From: Fibrobacter sp. UBA4297
GTDB taxonomy: Bacteria; Fibrobacterota; Fibrobacteria; Fibrobacterales; Fibrobacteraceae
Direction of reading: 5' to 3'
DNA: 64,000 nucleotides
Assembly (NCBI RefSeq): GCF_002394865.1
Contig: NZ_DGUZ01000002.1
Coordinates: forward strand, 44,700 to 108,699
The notes under the pieces were generated by a model. That model saw only the letters and a list, made by a program, of their open reading frames with translations. It did no database searches and had not been told where the DNA came from. The number at the start of each line of letters is the position of its first letter. The stretch's first letter is position 1. Below, piece after piece: positions 40,272 to 50,100 of this stretch. The position numbers and the translations under genes are program-made.

Positions 40272-40781
40272 ATGGAACTCACTCCGCTTGATATTAGAAA
40301 CCAGACATTTCATAAGAAATCTTTTAAGGGGTACGATCCGGAAGAGGTGAAGGCTTTTCTGGAAACCACGGCGACCGCGTTCGAGAACATGTTCCGCGAC
40401 CGCACAAACTTGACCGAACGCCTGAAAGTCGCCGAAGAGCGCGTGAACTACTACCGTCAAATCGAAAAGACGATTCAGGACGCCGTCGTCACGATGCAGC
40501 GCACGATTAACGAAGTGAAGGCATCTGCCGAAAAGGAAGCGGAAATCATCATCGCCGAAGCGAAGGCTCGCGCCATGCGCGAAGTAGAAAGCATCAAGCG
40601 CGAAAGCGAAAACCTCCGCACCGAAATCGAGCAGCTCCGCCAGCTCCGCACAAACTACTTTATCCGCTGCCGAGCCCTCATCCACAGCCAGGACGAGCTC
40701 CTCTCCGCGATGGAAAACGACCAGCAACGGGAATTCGAGGCGCCAGTCACCATCCAGAACGATGGCATAGCGCTCACCTAA
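40272..40781 (+). CDS. DivIVA-domain coiled-coil protein
   Basis: A 169-residue protein with the DivIVA N-terminal motif ELTPLDIRNQTFHKKSFKGY and YDPEEVKAFLE, then a long coiled coil (about 45-145, rich in Glu, Arg and Ala). DivIVA-type proteins bind curved membranes and place division or polar proteins; in Gram-negative lineages the role is less clear. The DUF167 gene follows in four bases. Confidence 0.85.
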   Translation: MELTPLDIRNQTFHKKSFKGYDPEEVKAFLETTATAFENMFRDRTNLTERLKVAEERVNYYRQIEKTIQDAVVTMQRTINEVKASAEKEAEIIIAEAKARAMREVESIKRESENLRTEIEQLRQLRTNYFIRCRALIHSQDELLSAMENDQQREFEAPVTIQNDGIALT

Positions 40782-40785
40782 AACT

Positions 40786-41010
40786 ATGCGGATAAATATC
40801 AAGGTACACGCGCGAAGCAAGCGCGAAAGCGTCACGCCGCAGCCCGACGGAAGTTACAAGGTCGAAGTCAAGGCCCCGCCAGTTGACGGAGCCGCGAACG
40901 AGGCCATCTGTGAGCTCATCGCGGACTACTTCCACGTGCACAAGCGAGACGTTTCGGTGGTTATGGGATCGACAAACAACAAGAAGGTCATCGAAATACT
41001 GGGGAAATAA
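40786..41010 (+). CDS. DUF167/YggU-family protein
   Basis: A 74-residue member of the DUF167 (YggU) family: INIKVHARSKRESVTP, VKAPPVDGAANEAICELI and VVMGSTNNKKVIEI are the family blocks. Structures exist but the function is not known. It ends one base before the sensory GGDEF gene, so it belongs to the same transcript as the DivIVA-like gene. Confidence 0.9.
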   Translation: MRINIKVHARSKRESVTPQPDGSYKVEVKAPPVDGAANEAICELIADYFHVHKRDVSVVMGSTNNKKVIEILGK

Positions 41011-41011
41011 G

Positions 41012-42583
41012 ATGAAACGTCGGTTCAGGGCTACGATTCAGACAAAAATTACAGCGCTAGCGATTTTGGGCTTGCTCATCTGCACGTTAGCCTTCGGCGG
41101 GCTTTGCCTCTACACTACAGACAAAGCAGTCCATGAAGGCACCGAAAAGAACCTGCACAGTCTGACAAACATCGAGACCATCAAGATAAACAACCGACTG
41201 AAAAGCGTCGAGCAGTACGTCAACACGCTATACATCGCAATTAGCGGCATGCTCGACAGCCTCGGACAGTTGACCGACGAAAACCAGCTTAAGGGAATCA
41301 CCGAACGGAGCCGCGACCTCATCGGCCTCACCATCGGAAACACTGAAAAAGCGGTAGCCGCCTACTTGCGGTTCAATCCCGAATTCACGCCGCCGACTTC
41401 GGGCGTATTCATGACAATGACCGCGACAGACCACAAGCTGAGATTCACCGAGCCCACGGATTTTTCGAAGTTCAACGCCAAGGACATGGAACATGTAGGC
41501 TGGTACTACACGCCCATCGAGACCAAGAGACCCATGTGGATGCCGCCCTACCAGAACAAGAATACGGGCATCTACATGATATCGTACGTCGTCCCGATTT
41601 TCAAGTTCGACAAAGCCATCGGCGTCACCGGAGTCGATATCGACTTCGACTATCTCACCCGCGAAATTGCATCCATCCACATTTTCGAAAACGACTACGC
41701 ATTTCTCACCGACCGGTACGGCAACATCCTTTTCCACCCGAGCATTCCCAAGGGGCGTTCGTTTACTCTACCAGACAACAGCATCCTCATCCACAACAAG
41801 CTCGTCAACGGAATGAACCTCGTGTTCGTAATCCCGAAATCAACCATTACAGCCAACCGCGACAAGCTCATCAAGGACTTAGTCCTTATCACAATGCTGA
41901 TTCTAGTCGTCTTTATTTTTGCCTCGCTCATTTTCTCCAATTCACTCACGAGATCCATCAAGCTCCTCACCGACTACGCCAACCGACTCATTGACGGCAA
42001 GGTGGGCATTGAACTAGACATCAAGAGGAACGATGAACTCGGAGATCTAGCCAAGAGCTTTGTAAAGACCAAGGCGAGACTCGCCGAAACTATGGGGCAC
42101 ATCAAGGGGCTAGCCTTCAGGGACCCTGTTACAAACGTCCGCAACCGCAATTCCTTTGACCACTACATCAACGAATTCAGCCTCAAGGCGTCCACGGGCG
42201 ACATCAAGTCGTACGGCATTCTCGTGGCAAGTGTAGACAACCTTTTCAGCACCAAGAGCAAATTCGGAAATTCGAAAGCCATAACGTTGTTGCAAACGGC
42301 AAGCAGGCTCATTTGCACAACGTACGATCACAGTCCCGTATTCAGAGTAAGCGAAGAAGAATTCATCGTCGTCTTAACCAACAGCGACCTGAAGAATTGC
42401 GATGCACTTCTCGAGAAGTTGCTCGAAGGCTCAAAGAACACGAATCTCGCAGAAAACCCGTGGGAACAAGTCAACCTTTCCATAGGCATTTCCATTTGCG
42501 AAGATTCCCAGAAGTCGTCCCTATCGGAACAACTTGTCTTTGCCGAGAACAACATGCTGAAAAAACGTAATAGCATTGAGTAA
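41012..42583 (+). CDS. Sensory protein with Cache, HAMP and degenerate GGDEF domain
   Basis: A 523-residue inner-membrane sensor. TM1 is at about 12-35, an extracytoplasmic dCache-type domain follows (GWYYTPIETKRPMWMPPY, VVPIFKFDKAIGVTGVDID), then TM2 near 290-310, HAMP, and a GGDEF fold. The catalytic GGDEF position reads SEEEF (447-451), and the metal-binding Asp of the active paralog is changed (VASVDNLF), so diguanylate cyclase activity is unlikely. The start MKRRFR follows GGGGAAATAAG; longer frames overlap the DUF167 gene. A paralog with an intact site is next. Confidence 0.85.
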   Translation: MKRRFRATIQTKITALAILGLLICTLAFGGLCLYTTDKAVHEGTEKNLHSLTNIETIKINNRLKSVEQYVNTLYIAISGMLDSLGQLTDENQLKGITERSRDLIGLTIGNTEKAVAAYLRFNPEFTPPTSGVFMTMTATDHKLRFTEPTDFSKFNAKDMEHVGWYYTPIETKRPMWMPPYQNKNTGIYMISYVVPIFKFDKAIGVTGVDIDFDYLTREIASIHIFENDYAFLTDRYGNILFHPSIPKGRSFTLPDNSILIHNKLVNGMNLVFVIPKSTITANRDKLIKDLVLITMLILVVFIFASLIFSNSLTRSIKLLTDYANRLIDGKVGIELDIKRNDELGDLAKSFVKTKARLAETMGHIKGLAFRDPVTNVRNRNSFDHYINEFSLKASTGDIKSYGILVASVDNLFSTKSKFGNSKAITLLQTASRLICTTYDHSPVFRVSEEEFIVVLTNSDLKNCDALLEKLLEGSKNTNLAENPWEQVNLSIGISICEDSQKSSLSEQLVFAENNMLKKRNSIE

Positions 42584-42589
42584 GATATT

Positions 42590-44290
42590 ATGAGATTTTC
42601 AATTCAATCCAAGATTTTAATTCTTTCGCTATCGAGCACGCTTATCGGTACGCTTTCGCTCGGTATTCTAAGCACGCTGTTCATCAGCCGGACAACGCAG
42701 CACAACTCCATGCAGTACATGAAGGAGCAGACCAAGAACGAAGCGAACAAGCTGAACAACTTGTTCGAATCGCACGAAAAATATACCATGGCGGCAGCAG
42801 CGGGCATCCTCTCCCAGATAAAGGAAGATCCGACATTTTTTGCAGACTCCCAATCTCTTTCAAGAAACATCGACGGAATTAGGGAGCGCTTGTTAGCAAC
42901 CATAGGCAATCTAACGTACACCAAGAGCGTCTTCGCAAGGTTCAATCCCGACATCACGCATTCTTCCGAAGGAGTCTACCTCGTTCGAGATTCTCGCGAC
43001 GACAAATTCAAGTCCCATCCTACGACAAACATCAAGCAATACAGTCCAACGGACATGGAACACGTCGGCTGGTACTACAAGCCAGTCATGAGCGGGAGCC
43101 CCATTTGGCTTCCACCGTATTTCAACAAGAACATCAATACGTACATCACCTCTTACGTTATTCCGATATTCATTGATAACAAAGAAATTGGCGTTGTCGG
43201 AATCGACATTGACTTTGAACAAATGACGCAAAAACTTTCGCAAATACGCTTCATGGAGAGCGGTTTTGCATTCCTAGAAGATTCCGAAGGCTACGTCATT
43301 TACCACCCGACACTCCCGAATGGCCTTACGTTCAAGCCCGAAGAAGACCAAATTAAGTTTACAGTCCCACTCCGCAACGGCATGAAACTCGGAACAATAG
43401 CTCCGATTCTCGAGATTAACGCTCAGAGGGACAAGCACATCAAGCAGAGCATTGTATTCATATTACTCCTCCTTGCCTTCACTACAGCAATCACAATTTT
43501 CTTCTCAAGGAGCATCACGAAACCGCTCAAGGAGCTCACGATTGAAGCCAAGAAGATGATTACCGGCGACATGAATGCGGAATTCAACATTCAGCAGAAC
43601 GACGAAATCGGAGAACTTGCAAAAAGTTTTTCTGCAGCCAAGTTCCACATCAGCCAGTACATGAAGCAAATGCAGGGTCTTGCGTTCCAGGATTCGCTCA
43701 CAGGCGTACGCAACAAAATGGCATACGATACATACACCGACGAGCTCAAGGGGCGAATCAGCCGCGGCGAAGTAAAGTCATACGCAATAGCCATCCTTGA
43801 CACAAACAACCTCAAGGAAATTAACGACACCTACGGCCACGAAAACGGGAACGCCTACCTGATAAACTCGTGCAACTTAATTTGTCAAATCTTTGCGCAC
43901 AGCCCCGTTTTTAGAATTGGCGGCGATGAATTCCTGGTTGTCCTAATTGGCAAAGACCTGGAAAACCGCCACGAGCTCTTAAGGCAATTCAAGGAAAGCA
44001 TGGACCTGACCAAGAACGCTTCGTTCCCGTGGAAGCAAATTTCCATCGCCTGCGGCATCGGCATTGCCGAACGCGCCCAGGAAACGACCGTCGAAGAGAC
44101 GTTCAACAAAGCCGACAAGAACATGTACAAGAACAAGCGCGCCATCAAGCTTGCGGAACACAGACCGCTCAGCCGAGATGAAGAAATGCACGAAGCCTGG
44201 CATGCCAATGCAGAATCGCAAAAGAAAGAATTTACAATGGAAAATCAGAAGTCTTTAGAGGACAAACTAGAAGATTCAACCAAAAGCTAA
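42590..44290 (+). CDS. Cache-HAMP-GGDEF diguanylate cyclase
   Basis: A 566-residue paralog of the preceding gene, with the same layout: TM1 (about 8-32), dCache domain (GWYYKPVMSGSPIWLPPYF), TM2, HAMP (SRSITKPLKELTIEAKKM) and GGDEF. The site is intact (IGGDEF, motif 444-448) with AILDTNNLKEIND as the metal loop, so it should make cyclic di-GMP from two GTP. A 40-residue charged tail follows. Adjacent placement suggests a tandem duplication in which the first copy lost catalysis and may modulate this one. Confidence 0.9.
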   Translation: MRFSIQSKILILSLSSTLIGTLSLGILSTLFISRTTQHNSMQYMKEQTKNEANKLNNLFESHEKYTMAAAAGILSQIKEDPTFFADSQSLSRNIDGIRERLLATIGNLTYTKSVFARFNPDITHSSEGVYLVRDSRDDKFKSHPTTNIKQYSPTDMEHVGWYYKPVMSGSPIWLPPYFNKNINTYITSYVIPIFIDNKEIGVVGIDIDFEQMTQKLSQIRFMESGFAFLEDSEGYVIYHPTLPNGLTFKPEEDQIKFTVPLRNGMKLGTIAPILEINAQRDKHIKQSIVFILLLLAFTTAITIFFSRSITKPLKELTIEAKKMITGDMNAEFNIQQNDEIGELAKSFSAAKFHISQYMKQMQGLAFQDSLTGVRNKMAYDTYTDELKGRISRGEVKSYAIAILDTNNLKEINDTYGHENGNAYLINSCNLICQIFAHSPVFRIGGDEFLVVLIGKDLENRHELLRQFKESMDLTKNASFPWKQISIACGIGIAERAQETTVEETFNKADKNMYKNKRAIKLAEHRPLSRDEEMHEAWHANAESQKKEFTMENQKSLEDKLEDSTKS

Positions 44291-44323
44291 CGAATTTCTT
44301 GGGGCCGCGAAAGTGAGCCCCTT

Positions 44324-44758
44324 TTATTTTGGCTTTTCAATCTTTAGTTTTTTCACCTTTTGGGCAACAGCACCTTCACCGCTCTTTTTCATAAAGTCTT
44401 CGATGGTCGAAAGCGTCTCAGCCGAAAGAATGTGTTCCATGCTGCAAGCATCCTTGTCGGCAATCGCTTCGGAAACACCCAGACGAATCAAAAATCCCTT
44501 GAGGAGAATGTGACGGTTCAGCACATCGGCGGCTGCCATCCGGCCCTCTTCCGTAAGCTCCACACCGCTATAAGGTTCCTGCGTCACAAGCCCAAGCTTT
44601 TTGAGTTCGAGAATCGCCTTAGCCACAGAAGGCATCTTCACAGACAGCGCCGCCGCAATGTCCTTGACACGGGCAACCCCGTTTGTCAATCGCAGCATGT
44701 GCACCATTTCAAGGTAATCCTCGAGACTCTGGCTGAGTTTCATGTGTTTGTCTTCCAT
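44324..44758 (-). CDS. DtxR/MntR-family metal-dependent repressor
   Basis: A 144-residue regulator with an N-terminal winged helix (QSLEDYLEMVHML, VRVKDIAAALSVKMPSVAKAI-like recognition, GVELTEEG) and the metal-binding dimerisation region (HILLKGFLIRLGVSE, DACSMEHILS with Cys, Glu and His ligands). It would repress metal-transport genes in response to iron or manganese; none is adjacent. Convergent with the GGDEF gene. The spacer to xpt (44759-44947) shows no clear riboswitch. Confidence 0.88.
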   Translation of the reverse strand: MEDKHMKLSQSLEDYLEMVHMLRLTNGVARVKDIAAALSVKMPSVAKAILELKKLGLVTQEPYSGVELTEEGRMAAADVLNRHILLKGFLIRLGVSEAIADKDACSMEHILSAETLSTIEDFMKKSGEGAVAQKVKKLKIEKPK

Positions 44759-44947
44759 AAGAACCTTAACGTCACCGTCGCTAAAACATTTTAGATAAAG
44801 CTAAATTAAATAAGCCATCCCGATTCGTCAAGTAAAACTTTTATTTTTACGCCGTTTCGCCAATTTGACCATTTATGAGGAAGTTTCGACAATTACTTAT
44901 CGCCACGCAGTCTTTGCAAAGATTTCGCCATTTGCTAGATTTCATGC

Positions 44948-45529
44948 ATGAACTTCCTTGAGCAAAAAATCCTTGCCGATGGCGTAGTCAAACCCGGCAA
45001 CGTCTTAAAAGTTGACAGTTTCCTAAACCACCAAATCGACATCCGCCTGATGCAAAAAATCGGCGAAGAGTTCAAGCGCCGTTTTGCGGATGTCCAGTTC
45101 AATAAGGTGCTCACCATCGAGGCAAGCGGTATCGCCATCGCGGCATTTATCGCCTACCTGAACGACGTGCCCGTGGTGTTTGCCAAGAAGGGCCAGACCG
45201 TCAACAGCACCGACGACAAGTACGTTGCCAAGGCATATTCCTTCACGCACAAAAAGTTCAACGACATTTTCGTTTCGCGCCCCTACCTCAAGCCGACCGA
45301 CAAGATTCTGATTGTCGACGACTTCCTCGCCGACGGTGAAGCTAGCAAGGCGCTCATCGACCTCGTGAAACAAGCAGGCGCCGAGCTTGTCGGCGTCGGT
45401 ATCGCCATTGAAAAGGGAATGCAGCCCGGTGGAGCAAAGCTCCGCGCCGCAGGCGTCCGCCTCGAATCCATCGCCATCGTCGATAGCATGGACCCCGAAA
45501 CTGGATTCATCAAGTTCCGCGAACAGTAA
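44948..45529 (+). CDS. xpt: Xanthine phosphoribosyltransferase
   Basis: Converts xanthine to XMP with PRPP in purine salvage. 193 residues; the PRPP-binding loop is ILIVDDFLADGEAS (120-133), with KPGNVLKVDSFLNHQID near the N-terminus and MQPGGAKLRAAGVRLESIAIVDSM as the hood region. Full length and intact. A purine permease gene lies 90 bases downstream on the same strand, as in xpt-pbuX operons, though a repeat hairpin sits between. Confidence 0.92.
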   Translation: MNFLEQKILADGVVKPGNVLKVDSFLNHQIDIRLMQKIGEEFKRRFADVQFNKVLTIEASGIAIAAFIAYLNDVPVVFAKKGQTVNSTDDKYVAKAYSFTHKKFNDIFVSRPYLKPTDKILIVDDFLADGEASKALIDLVKQAGAELVGVGIAIEKGMQPGGAKLRAAGVRLESIAIVDSMDPETGFIKFREQ

Positions 45530-45534
45530 TCATA

Positions 45535-45595
45535 GATTGCTTCGCCCCTTGCGGGGCTCGCAATGACGAAATAAAACATTCAAAGTTCGCAATGA
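45535..45595. repeat. Intergenic hairpin repeat between xpt and the permease
   Basis: GCCCC TTGC GGGGC inside TTGCTTCG / CTCGCAATGACG, followed by a second TTCGCAATGACGA. A dispersed palindromic repeat rather than a clear terminator, since no T run follows. Confidence 0.6.
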
Positions 45596-45620
45596 CGAAA
45601 CACAGCATCTAAGGTAAAGC

Positions 45621-46928
45621 ATGAAGACTTCGGACAACATCTACCAGCTTGACGGACGCGTTCCGCTTTTACAGGCAATTCCATTCGGCTTGCAGCACGT
45701 GCTCGCCATGTTCGTAAGTAACATTACGCCGATCATCATCCTTGCTAACGTCGTCGGGATTGAAAAGGGCATCACCGCTTCGCTTATCCAGAACTGCATG
45801 ATTATCGCAAGCATCGGCACGCTCATCCAGCTCTACCCCATCTGGAAAATCGGCTCCCGCCTCCCCATCGTTATGGGCATCAGCTTCACATTCCTCTCTG
45901 TCTCCATTTCCATCGGAACGTCGCAAGGCATGGGAACGCTTATGGGAGCAGTCATCATCGGCGGTATCGTCGAAGGGCTGCTCGGCCTCTGCGCCAAATA
46001 CTGGCTCAAGCTCATCCCGCACATCGTTGCGGCCACGGTTGTCACATCTATCGGATTCTCGCTTTTGCCGATTGGCGCTAATTCATTCGCGGGCGGCCAA
46101 GGCGCTGCAGATTTTGGCTCTGCGCAGAATTGGATTGTCGGAAGCGTCACACTCCTCAATTGCTTGCTCACGCAAATTTTTGCGAAGGGATTCTTGCGTT
46201 CGCTTTCCGTTTTGGTAGGCCTCATCGTCGGCTATATCCTCGCGCTTTGCATGGGCATGGTTGATTTTTCCGGACTTGCCAACTGCAGCATTATCGCGCT
46301 TCCGAGAATTCTTCCGTTCACTCCGGAATTCCACCTCGGTGCCATTCTCTCCGTTGTCGCGATTTACCTTGTCTCCGCCACGGAAACCGTCGGAGACTCC
46401 AGCGCACTTTGCAGCGGTGCCCTCAAGCGTCAAATCCACAAAGTCGAAATGGGCGGAGCCATCAGCTGCGACGGCTTTGTCAGCTCCATTTCCGGGCTTT
46501 TCGGCTGCACCCCGATTACATCCTTCAGCCAGAACGTCGGACTCGCCTCGCTCTCTGGCGTTGTGAACCGATTCGCCATTGCGACAAGCGCAGGCATCAT
46601 GCTCCTCGGCGGGCTCTTCCCACCCGTAGGCACACTCCTCACGACCATCCCGCAAGCCGTTCTCGGCGGCTGCACCATCATGATGTTTGGCTCCATCCTC
46701 TTTGCAGGATTCGGCATGATCGCGAAAAGCGGATTTTCGCAACGCAATATGATTATCGTTAGCTTGTCCTTAAGCACCGGTCTCGGATTCACATCCGCAT
46801 CGCAGATGTTCAAAATCTTCCCGCAGATTATCCAGACCATCTTCGCCGAAAACTGCGTCGCCGTGGTATTCATCCTCGCCGTAGTCTTGAACTTGGTACT
46901 GCCCAAGGACAAGGAAGAAGGGAAGTAA
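45621..46928 (+). CDS. NCS2-family purine/uracil permease
   Basis: A 435-residue inner-membrane transporter of the nucleobase:cation symporter-2 family, with about 12-14 hydrophobic segments. Motifs are PFGLQHVLAMFVSN, ATETVGDSSALCSG in TM8 with the substrate Glu, and the GCTPITSFSQNVG loop (Gln/Asn of TM10). Pairing with xpt makes xanthine or guanine the most likely substrate. TM8 resembles xanthine rather than uracil permeases. Confidence 0.88.
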   Translation: MKTSDNIYQLDGRVPLLQAIPFGLQHVLAMFVSNITPIIILANVVGIEKGITASLIQNCMIIASIGTLIQLYPIWKIGSRLPIVMGISFTFLSVSISIGTSQGMGTLMGAVIIGGIVEGLLGLCAKYWLKLIPHIVAATVVTSIGFSLLPIGANSFAGGQGAADFGSAQNWIVGSVTLLNCLLTQIFAKGFLRSLSVLVGLIVGYILALCMGMVDFSGLANCSIIALPRILPFTPEFHLGAILSVVAIYLVSATETVGDSSALCSGALKRQIHKVEMGGAISCDGFVSSISGLFGCTPITSFSQNVGLASLSGVVNRFAIATSAGIMLLGGLFPPVGTLLTTIPQAVLGGCTIMMFGSILFAGFGMIAKSGFSQRNMIIVSLSLSTGLGFTSASQMFKIFPQIIQTIFAENCVAVVFILAVVLNLVLPKDKEEGK

Positions 46929-46967
46929 AAGGGGCAACGCCGCGAAACCTCTTGTAAAATTGCATGT

Positions 46968-46995
46968 AAATGTCCGCCAGCAAGCGGACATTTTT
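46968..46995 (+). terminator. Terminator of the permease gene
   Basis: Perfect 10-bp stem AAATGTCCGC / GCGGACATTT, 6-base loop, then TTTTT. Confidence 0.85.
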
Positions 46996-47021
46996 GTTTT
47001 GGGAAAATCGTAAAAATACAC

Positions 47022-47098
47022 ATTTAGAGAGTTATACCGCAAAAAAGTGCTTATAATTCTCTAAATCTCATATTTTTGAGGACATTTAGAGAATTATA
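47022..47098. promoter_or_regulatory. Three operator-like 15-mers upstream of the helicase fusion
   Basis: ATTTAGAGAGTTATA at 47022-47036, its inverted near-copy TATAATTCTCTAAAT at 47052-47066, and a direct copy ATTTAGAGAATTATA at 47084-47098. The first two form a 14-of-15 inverted repeat. Cluster and spacing suggest repressor binding sites. The promoter itself is not obvious; the coding start follows about 60 bases later. Confidence 0.65.
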
Positions 47099-47158
47099 GA
47101 GAGGTTTTTGTAAAAAAAGCTATTCCTTTATCCTTAAATTCTTTTATATTTCGAAAAA

Positions 47159-50100
47159 ATGGCTGATTTTAGCAAATTCTTATTTTTTGATTTGGAATAC
47201 AATCCCGAAACGCAAAGGGTTCGGGAATACGGCTATATTCTAGGCGAAGAAGAAATACGCGAAAGAAATACTGCAAAACTAGAACAAGCCGCATCAAAAG
47301 CAAAATACATCGTAGGGCACAATGTACTACGTCATGACGCCCCAATACTTCGTCAATATTTTTCTATTGATTTTCCAAACGTCCATGCACTAGACACTTT
47401 AATGTTGTCATCGTTATTGTTTCCTCGCAAACCATATCATAAACTGCGCAAGGAATATCTGCATAATGAAGACGAACCATCAAACCCTTTGGAAGACGCC
47501 AAAATTTGCAAGAATCTGTTAGAAGATTGCTTAAAAAAATGGGATAGTTATCCATGGCAACTTCAATATTTGCTCTATCAATTTTTGAAAAACGAACCTG
47601 GTTTTGCTCCATTTTTTCAACTAGTAGAAACACCTAATCCGATAAAATTACGTTTAAAATCATCTGAAATTCAAAGGTGGTTTACAGACAATTACGAGAA
47701 AACAATTTGCTTGCATCAGAATTTTCAAAATGAATGGGTTGCTTACCGAGCAGAATGGTGTTTTCTCCTGACTTTATTTTACGAAGAAGGGCCTAGCGAT
47801 TACGTTCCACATTGGGTGCGATACCAATATCCGCATCTTGAAATCATTTTACATCGCAGGCGCCTTGTTCCATGTGGTAATCCACAATGCCCTTATTGTT
47901 CCGAACAACTAAGCTCTACCAAACAGTTAAAGAAATGGTTTGGTTTTGACAATTTTCGTTCTTTTAACGGAGAACAAGTTCCTCTGCAACAACAAGTCGT
48001 CGAATCGGCAATGCGAGGAGAATCTTTGTTAGCGGTATTCCCGACTGGTGGCGGAAAATCCATGACGTTCCAGCTACCCGCATTAATTGCAGGAACACAA
48101 ATAGGAGCGCTTACAGTTGTAATATCTCCTATTGTTGCACTAATGAAAGACCAAGTTGACGTACTTGAAAAACGAAGACAAATTGGAGATGCCGCCTACA
48201 TCAACTCAATGCTATCTCCCGCCGAAAGAAAAGATGTCATTGAGAAAGTCAGCAATGGCGAAAAGAATATTCTTTACATTTCACCAGAATCACTGCGTTC
48301 CAATACGACGTTCAATTTATTGAAGCACAGACGCGTAGAACGAATCGTCGTTGACGAGGCTCACTGTTTTAGTGGCTGGGGACACGATTTTAGAGTCGAT
48401 TATCTTTACTTAGCAGATTTTCTAAAAGATTTGCAAAAAGAAAAGAATCTTGAAACTCCGATTCCCGTAAGTTGTTTTACGGCTACAGCAAAGCAATCTG
48501 TGGTAGACGATATTTGCAACTATTTCAAGGAACGTCTTAATCTTGATTTAATCAAGTTCATTAGCCCAGCCAAACGAACAAACCTGACATACAAAGTTCT
48601 TGAATCTTCGGAATCACCTAACGAACGTCGTAAACAATTAGTAAATGTTCTTCGTGATTACAATGGTCCTAAAATCATTTACGCATCCAAGGTCAAGACT
48701 ACAGAATCTCTAGCCGAAGAATTACACAACCGCGGTTTTGCAAGTGCCTGCTATAATGGCAAAATGGAATCCGAAAAGAAGATGACCATTCAAGACCAAT
48801 TCCAAAATGGTGAAGTCGACACAATGGTCGCAACAACCGCATTTGGAATGGGCGTTGATAAAGACAATGTTGAGTTAGTTGCTCATTACGAAATTTCAAG
48901 TACGCTTGAAAATTATGTTCAAGAAGCGGGACGTGCAGGTCGTGATCCCAAATTGCAAGCAAGCTGTATTGCACTATTCAATCCAAAAGATCTCGACACA
49001 AATTTTCAAATTCTTCAGCAATCTAAACTTTCTGCACAAGAAATTTCTGCTGTTTGGCGAGTACTTAAAAAGGCAGCAGGTAATCAAAATCGTTTGATTA
49101 TGTCGGCACTTGAAATTGCCGACCAATGCGGATGGACTGAAAAAGAAACGGACGCCAGCGTTAACACAACAAAAGTCAAGCTAGCCATTCTCGTTTTGGA
49201 AGAACAAGGATTCCTAAAACGTAAACGCAATAGAACCCAAATGTACGGTTCTTCTATTACAGTAGAATCCGCAGAGCAAGCCCGAGAAGCTATAGGCTCC
49301 GATAAAATTGAAATTCTTAATTCGGTAGAAAGCATTGCATACCGAATCATTCACCACATCATCAGCAAACGTTGGACACGATCTCCTGAATGCGCTCTTG
49401 ACGAGCTCACTGTCAATCTAGGCTTAACAAGAGAGCAAGCCAACGACGGCTTACGTTTGCTGCGTTCATTACACCTTCTTAATGAAGACGATGACTGGAG
49501 CGCAAGATTACAAAGAAAAGGGAACGACACACCTCGTTCACTCTTAAAAGCGGCATACGAACTACAAGAGGAACTATTAAAAGCTTGTGAAGGCAAGGGA
49601 ATTAACGATCGGTTTGTGTTAGACATGACCAAACTCAATTCCCTGTTGAACCAAAGAGGCGATGCAGTTGGTGCATCAACATCACGTCGCAATCTTTTTA
49701 TATTCCGTGGTATTTTACGCTATTGGGCACATGAAAGTGTCGCCGAAATTCATCTTGTAGAAGCAGGTCACCAAGTTTATCAAATTGAGTTTCTTGTTCC
49801 GCCTGAATCCGTCAAAGAAAATCTCAGAAAGCAATGGCAAATATTTGATAAAGTCATTGACGCATTGACAGGGATGCAAAAGGAACAGACGCGCCAAAAT
49901 GGAAATATCGTCTGGTTCTCCTTGAATGGTCTAATGAAGAGGATGTACAAGGAAAAAGGCGAAAAAGCTGTCGCTCGTATTGAGATGCAAAAGCAGCTTG
50001 AATACGCACTTCTTTTCTTACATCTTGTTGGATCCATCACGCTAGATCATGGTCTTGTTGTTTTCTATACCGGACTTGTCATGGAATTAAATCCAGAGGC

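Noticed and set aside
44759..44947. Purine riboswitch upstream of xpt
   Set aside because: The conserved junction sequences of the purine aptamer were not found, and no terminator-antiterminator pair is evident.
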